Origin: Limnanthes douglasii subsp. nivea
Lineage: Eukaryota; Streptophyta; Magnoliopsida; Brassicales; Limnanthaceae
Direction of reading: 5' to 3'
NCBI GenBank assembly: GCA_036936605.1
Contig: JAUPFV010000004.1
Coordinates: 296,464,009 to 296,528,008 of the forward strand
Length of the DNA: 64,000 bases
Part shown: positions 58,481-64,000 of the stretch, piece by piece
How positions within the stretch are numbered: position 1 is the first letter of the stretch
How the letters are laid out: every line of letters starts with the position of its first letter
Notes under the pieces: generated by a model
What the model was told of the DNA's origin: nothing
Seen by the model: the letters and a program-made list of their open reading frames with translations, nothing else
The model's database searches: none
Made by a program: the position numbers and the translations under genes

Positions 58481-59634
58481 TTGTTGTTTTTTTTGTTTTT
58501 TGTTTCAACTATATTTTTTTGTCAAATGCGCTTTCAATGCTATTAATTTTGAAACCCTTTTACACCACTTATAACATAATTTCACAACCATTTTACGCAA
58601 TCAACTATTATGTAATTTTGCAACAATTTTAAGCAACCATCAATAACGCATTTTCACAACCAATTAACACATAATTTCATACCCAAATTTGTGAACACAA
58701 AAATCAATTTTTTTTTCACACAATTGTCAATGTGTGAAAACAAAGAATTATCGTAACTAAAGTAATCATATAATTGTATAAAAAACGAAATAATTCGACA
58801 CAAATTTAAAATAAAAATAAAATAAAAAACACAAATAACGTATGAATCGGTAAACAACCAACAAGAAGAACAACTAGTAACTAAAGCACAACAAGAAGAA
58901 CAAGGAAACAACTGAATCACAACATGAAGAAAGAACAACCAGTAGCTAAAGCACAACAAAAATATATCCAAATAATTAATCGAAATCGAATATCTAGTAG
59001 AAACCAGATCCATACAGCGAATCAAAATACGAAATCGAATACCAATACAAATATAGAATCGAATAATCCAAACAGTGAATCAAAATCAAATACCTTGCAG
59101 AAAGCAAATCCAAATAACGAATCGAAATACCAAGACAAAATCAAAACAAATACCAATACCAAATCGAATACCAATATGTAATCCAAACTACAAATCAAAA
59201 TCGACTACCTAGTAGAAAGCAAATCCAAACAATGAATCAAAAAATCGAATTCTTGGCAGAAATATGAGGACCATTACGCTTCCCTGATCAGAGTACTCCA
59301 AGTTCATGTTAACAAAAACCAAACAAAGAGAAAATATAAAAATGGCTAGAGTTATGCTACTAAAAACATATGAATTATATTGAACACGTGCTCATATTTA
59401 TAGATAAAAATAAAAATCTAATGGGCTTGGGACTTATATCTTTAAAAGTCTAATCTGATGATGACTAGTTACGATGATTTAGCAGCACTTGATAGCTCAC
59501 TAAACCATTAAAAATTGAAAAATGACAACCATATAATAATACTCATCATCTTCTTCTTCTAATCAAATTTTGTTTTTTAAGAAGATTTTTCTCTAAAATG
59601 TTTTTAATATTATGGAGACGAAGATGACCCAAAT

Positions 59635-59790
59635 GAAGATCATTGTCATGCGTAAAATGTAAGAAGAAATTTAGTCAAGTGGAAGAAAAATCTAATGAAA
59701 AAGAATACGATGAAGATGAGAGAAAAAAGAAAAAGACTCTTATTCTGATGCTTGGAAAAATGGTTTCAAAGTTTGTTTTTAGTTTTTGTA
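59635..59790 (+). repeat. Duplicated remnant, copy 2
   Basis: Same ends as the copy at 58341, with indels; the acidic frame is broken here. The copies are in direct orientation about 1.29 kb apart. Confidence 0.7.
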
Positions 59791-60050
59791 TGTTGTTTTT
59801 ATTTTTTATGTTTCAAGTATAATTTTTTTTCAAATGTCCTTCTAAATACGCAACCAAAAATGTTCTTAATTTCGCAACCACAAATTGAAAAAATAAACAA
59901 ACATTTGATAGATAAAAAAAAAATAATAATATAAACCATCTACAATTAAAAAAAAATATTAGCACAAAAAAACCGTAGAAAATAAATTGGTGGAATGAAA
60001 AAAAAAAATCAAAACAAAAATGCCAAAAATATTAAAAAAAATAAAAACAA

Positions 60051-60205
60051 CTTACCTAATTTCAAAACTAAATACTTTTCAATATTTTTTTTTAAACTTG
60101 ACTTATAAATTAACCTTTTTAAAAAAACAAAAAAACTTACCTAATTTCAAAACTAAATAATTTTCAATATTTTTTTAAAGTTGATTTATAAATTAACTTT
60201 TTTTC
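60051..60205. repeat. 85-bp tandem duplication
   Basis: Two copies from CTTACCTAATTTCAAAACTA (60051 and 60136). AT-rich. Confidence 0.85.
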
Positions 60206-60299
60206 AAAAATAATTAAACTCTAAAACATTGCAATCACAAGACACTGTATATGGTTCAGAACCGATCCTTTTTCAAGCCCGCTATTGGTCTGCTTGTCT

Positions 60300-61131
60300 G
60301 TTTGGTCCACTTATATTATATATACTCCTATATATGACCAATCTGACATCCACGCGATTTCCCTTTGCGTGTTTAATCAACCAATCAGAATCATTTTTTT
60401 ATAATCGAAACCATCGTATACATACACTGCCACCCTTTCTTCCCCTAGTTTTTGGGTTCCCAAAACATAAGCTTGACGGAAATTTGACTTCTTTTAGAGA
60501 GAGAAAACAGACACCAACCCCTTTCACTCTCTCTCTCTCTCTCTATACGTATACATATATATATCAAACACTATACATATATCTCTTCCTCTTCTTCTTC
60601 GTCTTCGTCATTTCGGGGTCAAGAAATCGAGTTAGGTATGATTTCGTTGTAGTACTCCTACTCATCAGCTACTTTCTTTTCAATTTTCGAATCTCTTTAC
60701 GTGTTTTTTGGTTTTTTTATTAGTTTTTTTTTGTCCACTGTTAGGTAGTAGCTGTCTACAATCAACTAGCTAAATCTTTTCGGACTTGAAAAAAGTTTTC
60801 AAATCTGGGTGAGAATTTTTCGGTGTTTTAGGGTTTTTGATTGATGAGTTCGAATTCATGCTTGGAATTGTGAATTCTTATATATTTATTTTGGATTTGT
60901 AGTTGATTGAGGCTGTCTGAGAAAAATCTGAAGAAGCTTTGGGGTTAGTAGTTAGTTGTGCTTGTTCAGTGAGATTCGGAACTGTCTGCACTGTACTGTA
61001 GTGTTTTGGAATCTAAGAAAAACCCAGATACAGAATTCATAGGGTTGGGTTATAGAGGATTCGATTCAAGTCTTGGTTTGACGTTTTCGGATCGTGTTTG
61101 AATACGTTTTTGGATTTTTGTTTAGTGGGGG
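60300..61131 (+). promoter_or_regulatory. ATL promoter and long 5' leader, possibly with an intron
   Basis: A TATA-rich stretch (TTATATTATATATACTCC) lies at about 60310. A (CT)n run at about 60525-60545 and pyrimidine-rich TCTTCCTCTTCTTCTTCG near 60585 are typical of plant leaders. A possible leader intron runs from a donor GTTAG|GTATGA near 60633 to an acceptor TTTGTTTAG near 61123, just before the start codon. These are sequence-based guesses; short upstream ATGs occur if the intron is kept. Confidence 0.4.
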
Positions 61132-62280
61132 ATGCTAGGAAGAAAGGGATTTAGATGTCTTATGGAGGATGCCCATTTGAAAACGTATTGGATTCCTTAC
61201 GAAATCAGTAGAAAAGATGGGTATGTACCGTATTCACCGCCTCTTCTGCCTCCGGAGACTCATCGAGAACAGACCGCTCCATCATCGGGTACTCGAATAA
61301 GTCCGGCTGTTCTTTTTGTTATAGTAATTCTTGCTGTGTTGTTCTTTATCTCCGGTCTTCTTCATCTGTTAGTTAGATTTCTTATAAAGCATCCGTCTTC
61401 ACGGTCACCTCCTGAACTATCTACCTCCGATGCGCTCCAGAGACAGCTCCAACAGCTTTTCCATATCCATGATTCTGGTCTCGATCAGGCTTTTATCGAC
61501 GCGCTTCCTGTTTTCGTGTATAAAGAGATTGTCGGCGGAGTAGCGAAACAGCAGTTCGACTGCGCTGTTTGTCTTTCTGAATTCACCGAGAACGATAAAC
61601 TTAGATTGCTTCCGTCGTGCAGCCATGCTTTTCATATAAGTTGCATAGACACTTGGCTGCTTTCGAACTCGACTTGCCCTCTATGTAGAAACACGCTGTA
61701 TACGCCAGGGTTCTCGATGGAGAATCCGATTTTCGACTTTGACGACGACGACGAGTGTAGAGAAACCCGACACGCATCGGTCCCGAAAGCGATGGAGATC
61801 GAAGAAGAGACCGTGGTTGTTGAAAACGAAAAGGGGGTTTTACCTGTCAGGTTGGGGAAATTTAGGAGGATCGATAATAACAACAACAGCAACGTCGAAC
61901 GAGAACGAGAAGGAGAAGGAGTAGGCGAGACTAGTAGTAGCAATATGGATGCAAGGAGATGTTTCTCGATGGGATCGTATCAGTATGTAGTTGGTGAGTC
62001 TGAACTTAGAGTTGCGTTGACGCATCGACGTCGTGAGTTAGTTAAGCCCAAGCCTGAATGTTTAGAGAACGAGAAGTCTTGTGTGGAAGAGGATGTGGAT
62101 TTGAAAAAGATTAGTGGCATAGCTAAAGGCGAGAGTTTTTCGGTTTCAAAGATCTGGCAATGGTCGAAGAAAGGAAAGTTTTCGAGTTCGGCTGAAACGG
62201 AAACGATGACGATGACGACAGGTATGCCTTCTTCTTTGAGAATGGATTTGCCATGGATGAGTAGAACACAAGAGAAATAA
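61132..62280 (+). CDS. ATL47: RING-H2 ubiquitin E3 ligase, ATL46/ATL47 type
   Basis: Membrane-anchored E3 ligase of the ATL family, 382 residues, no intron in the coding region, as usual for ATLs. Residues about 58-85 form a membrane segment ([18 protein letters not shown]). A GLD box is at about 116-118, followed by [13 protein letters not shown]. The RING-H2 finger is complete: C144, C147, C163, H165, H168, C171, C182, C185 (C-x2-C-x15-C-x-H-x2-H-x2-C-x10-C-x2-C) with W175, so E2 binding should be intact. The C-terminal part keeps [31 protein letters not shown] and [10 protein letters not shown], which are peculiar to the ATL46/47/13 group; ATL46 versus ATL47 is not settled. The start at 61132 is the first in-frame ATG; M11 (61162) is an alternative. 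The substrate is unknown. Confidence 0.95.
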   Translation: MLGRKGFRCLMEDAHLKTYWIPYEISRKDGYVPYSPPLLPPETHREQTAPSSGTRISPAVLFVIVILAVLFFISGLLHLLVRFLIKHPSSRSPPELSTSDALQRQLQQLFHIHDSGLDQAFIDALPVFVYKEIVGGVAKQQFDCAVCLSEFTENDKLRLLPSCSHAFHISCIDTWLLSNSTCPLCRNTLYTPGFSMENPIFDFDDDDECRETRHASVPKAMEIEEETVVVENEKGVLPVRLGKFRRIDNNNNSNVEREREGEGVGETSSSNMDARRCFSMGSYQYVVGESELRVALTHRRRELVKPKPECLENEKSCVEEDVDLKKISGIAKGESFSVSKIWQWSKKGKFSSSAETETMTMTTGMPSSLRMDLPWMSRTQEK

Positions 62281-63855
62281 TAAGATTGTAGTTTTTTAGA
62301 TACAATTTAGAAACACTTTTGTGATTGGTTGTAGCTTTGTATGGGTTAGTTGTTTATTATGTATGTGGATGTGGCTTTTGATGTTTGAACATGTTCTTAT
62401 TACACACTTCAAATGTTGTTTTGGTCGGAAGAAGTTGATTGTAAGTTTTATAAAGAGTCGGAATATGAATAGCATGAACTCAAATCGGAGCTATTTTACT
62501 CCTCTGTATTAGTTAGTAGTTGAACATTGTTAGTAGACGAATGAGTGAGGAGACAAGTGCTCAGGAGACAAGTGGTCTTCTTTATGTCCTTTTGCTCTAT
62601 ATGAATATAAATGCCTTTTTTAGAAAATGTTAGTACTATCTTTTGTTAGGGTAATTAATATGATACTTTTTTTTAAAAAAGCGAAAATTATTCGATTATG
62701 TGACGGATTAAATTTAAATAATTTTTTATCGAATAGTTCAATAAAATTTGAATATTTTTTCATCAAATGGTTGGTAAAATATAAATACTTTTATATTTTG
62801 TTTTTTATGAAAATAAATTTTTTTTTGTTAAAGTTTACCAAGAAATTGATTTAAAAATTAGTTCTAATTTTTTTAAAAATAAAAACGATTTTCTTTTAAA
62901 TATATATAAATTTATTTTAAGTTAATAAAAAAAAACAATGAATTAAAACCGGTCAACACCTGCAGGAAAATGTCACTCAAATCATGAACAATACTTTTTT
63001 TTTTTACTTTAAAATTTTATATTCATTAGCCATTAAAAACCTCAACTTCCAAGATATATTTTTAAACAATTGTGAAATTAGAGTTTAGATTTGAACAAAC
63101 CTTTAAGACATATTAAAATCCAAATTGAACAATATTAAATGAATTAAAAAAAGACAATGAATCAACTTTGGAAAATGTCATCCATATCGCTAAGAAAATC
63201 TTATTAATTTTAAATTTATTAAAATTTAAAATTATAATTTCTATTTTTTAATTTTTTTTATAAAATTGCAAATTAAATTTAAATGAAACCTTTTATAATT
63301 AGATGTTAAAAACAACAAAGATGTTTTCGAATTAGGCGTTTTTATAATAAAAACATATAATTCCTGGTCTCATATTTATGTGCTATTTTTTTTAACACCT
63401 AAATTTAATATTCAAAATTAAATGTTATTTTTATTAAAAGATTATATTTATACAAGGCTATATTTAGAACTTTTTTAATCGGAAAAACAAAAACAGAATA
63501 TATTTCTAAAAAATTCAGATAAAAAGAAAAAACTACGACGGATCCCGCTAAACTAAAAGATGAAAAAGATTGTAATTTTTTATAGTTTAATTTTCTGTAA
63601 AATAAATTAAAGAAAAAGGGGAAAGAGAAAGAGTATATGATGCCAAAGAAGATAAAAGTAAGGAATTTTCTTTTATAGTGGTAGCAGATATATTAATATT
63701 TCTTTTAAAATAAAAAATTGAAATTAAAGAAAAAGTGTCCCAAGTACTGTTATGACTTATACGGAACAGATCTAGAGTCGGGCTGAAGTCTACAAATCCT
63801 GAATACTATACTCAATTTACCTTATCCAAATCCATATGCCAAAACAGAAGCAATC
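62281..63855. other. ATL 3' UTR and AT-rich spacer
   Basis: The first 300 bases or so are likely 3' UTR. The remainder is A/T-rich without a supported feature; the open frames at 62321 and 62627 are short and featureless. Confidence 0.45.
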
Positions 63856-64000
63856 GATGCCTTCAAGAGGGTAGCCGAGTTGGTTGAGTATGACATTCTT
63901 ATGACAAAAAATCATGAGTTCGAGTCCCTCAACATACGCTTTCTCGGCTGAGCCTGTCACCTAGTATGGTTTACCTTCTAGGGTTGGTTTGCAGGCTATC
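63856..64000 (+). mobile_element. tRNA-derived SINE, copy 3, cut by the window end
   Basis: Starts GATGCCTTCAAGAGGGTAG. A box GTAGCCGAGTTGG at about 63871, B box GAGTTCGAGTCCC at about 63918, then CGCTTTCTCGGCTGAGCCTG and GTTGGTTTGCAGGCTATC as in copy 1. It matches copy 1 more closely than copy 2. The 3' end and target duplication lie outside. Confidence 0.88.

Larger units (their letters stand above)
57391..60230. other. AT-rich region with dispersed CGCAACC-like motifs
   Basis: Contains many variants of TTTCGCAACCA / ACGCAACC (for example near 58235, 58260, 58590, 59848, 59873) and several short low-complexity open frames (57918-58139, 58924-59181, the latter almost only N, S, T, K, I and Q). 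None looks like a real gene. Confidence 0.45.

Noticed and set aside
58924..59181. Asn/Ser/Thr-rich 85-codon frame as a gene
   Set aside because: It comes from a simple repeat of AATCGAATAC / CAAATCCAAA type; no domain.
61632..61943. 103-codon minus-strand frame in the ATL gene
   Set aside because: Ser/Leu-rich mirror of the acidic C-terminal ATL sequence.

Overview
This is plant nuclear DNA, most likely from a eudicot. It is AT-rich and holds four intron-bearing or single-exon genes of typical plant families, scattered among stacked retrotransposons and DNA transposons. No species can be named from the sequence alone. The four host genes that look intact are a cellulose-synthase-like C glucan synthase (CSLC, 27421-30445, minus, 4 exons), a 2H-superfamily RNA ligase/cyclic phosphodiesterase-like protein (40136-40687, minus, single exon), a nuclear Deg/HtrA serine protease of the DEG9 type (45327-48745, plus, 9 exons) and an ATL46/47-type RING-H2 ubiquitin ligase (61132-62280, plus, no intron in the coding region). 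They are unrelated in function and share no operon-like arrangement.

Layout. 1-4600: decayed L1-type LINE on the minus strand (LINE A). 4875-5813: short-TIR Mutator-like element. 6541-9680: badly decayed element with a possible plant mobile domain, holding a GC-rich hAT-type MITE (8954-9388) with a perfect 8-bp target duplication. 10464-26500: a plus-strand LINE (LINE B) split by two insertions that lie 2 bp apart: a 10.7-kb Ty3/gypsy Tat-type LTR retrotransposon (11464-22212, target duplication TAGTC) and a 1.1-kb Mutator-like element (22229-23331, target duplication GACTAAAGA). 27421-30445: CSLC gene with a minisatellite in its first intron. 32200-36617: Ty1/copia wreck on the minus strand, cut in its integrase by a 422-bp solo LTR (35207-35628, target duplication CATGT). 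37300-37620: F-box-associated-domain fragment. 40136-40687: 2H gene. 41043-41884: two short tandem duplications. 44559-45013: two tRNA-derived SINEs side by side, separated and flanked by three copies of one target site. 45327-48745: DEG9. 49290-55437: a third LINE (LINE C) with an exact-looking 378-bp tandem duplication in its endonuclease domain. 55840-57390: satellite-like degenerate tandem repeats. 57391-60230: AT-rich DNA with duplicated acidic-peptide remnants. 61132-62280: ATL gene. 63856-64000: third SINE copy, cut by the window end.

The most unusual unit is the Tat-type retrotransposon. Besides broken gag, protease, reverse transcriptase, two RNase H segments and integrase on the plus strand, it carries a long minus-strand reading frame (18487-21241) between a minisatellite and the 3' LTR. 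A TATA-like box lies 83 bp upstream of the antisense start codon, which suggests that this extra gene has its own promoter. The two LTRs differ by about 13 substitutions over some 315 bp, so the insertion is moderately young, but every sense frame is already broken.
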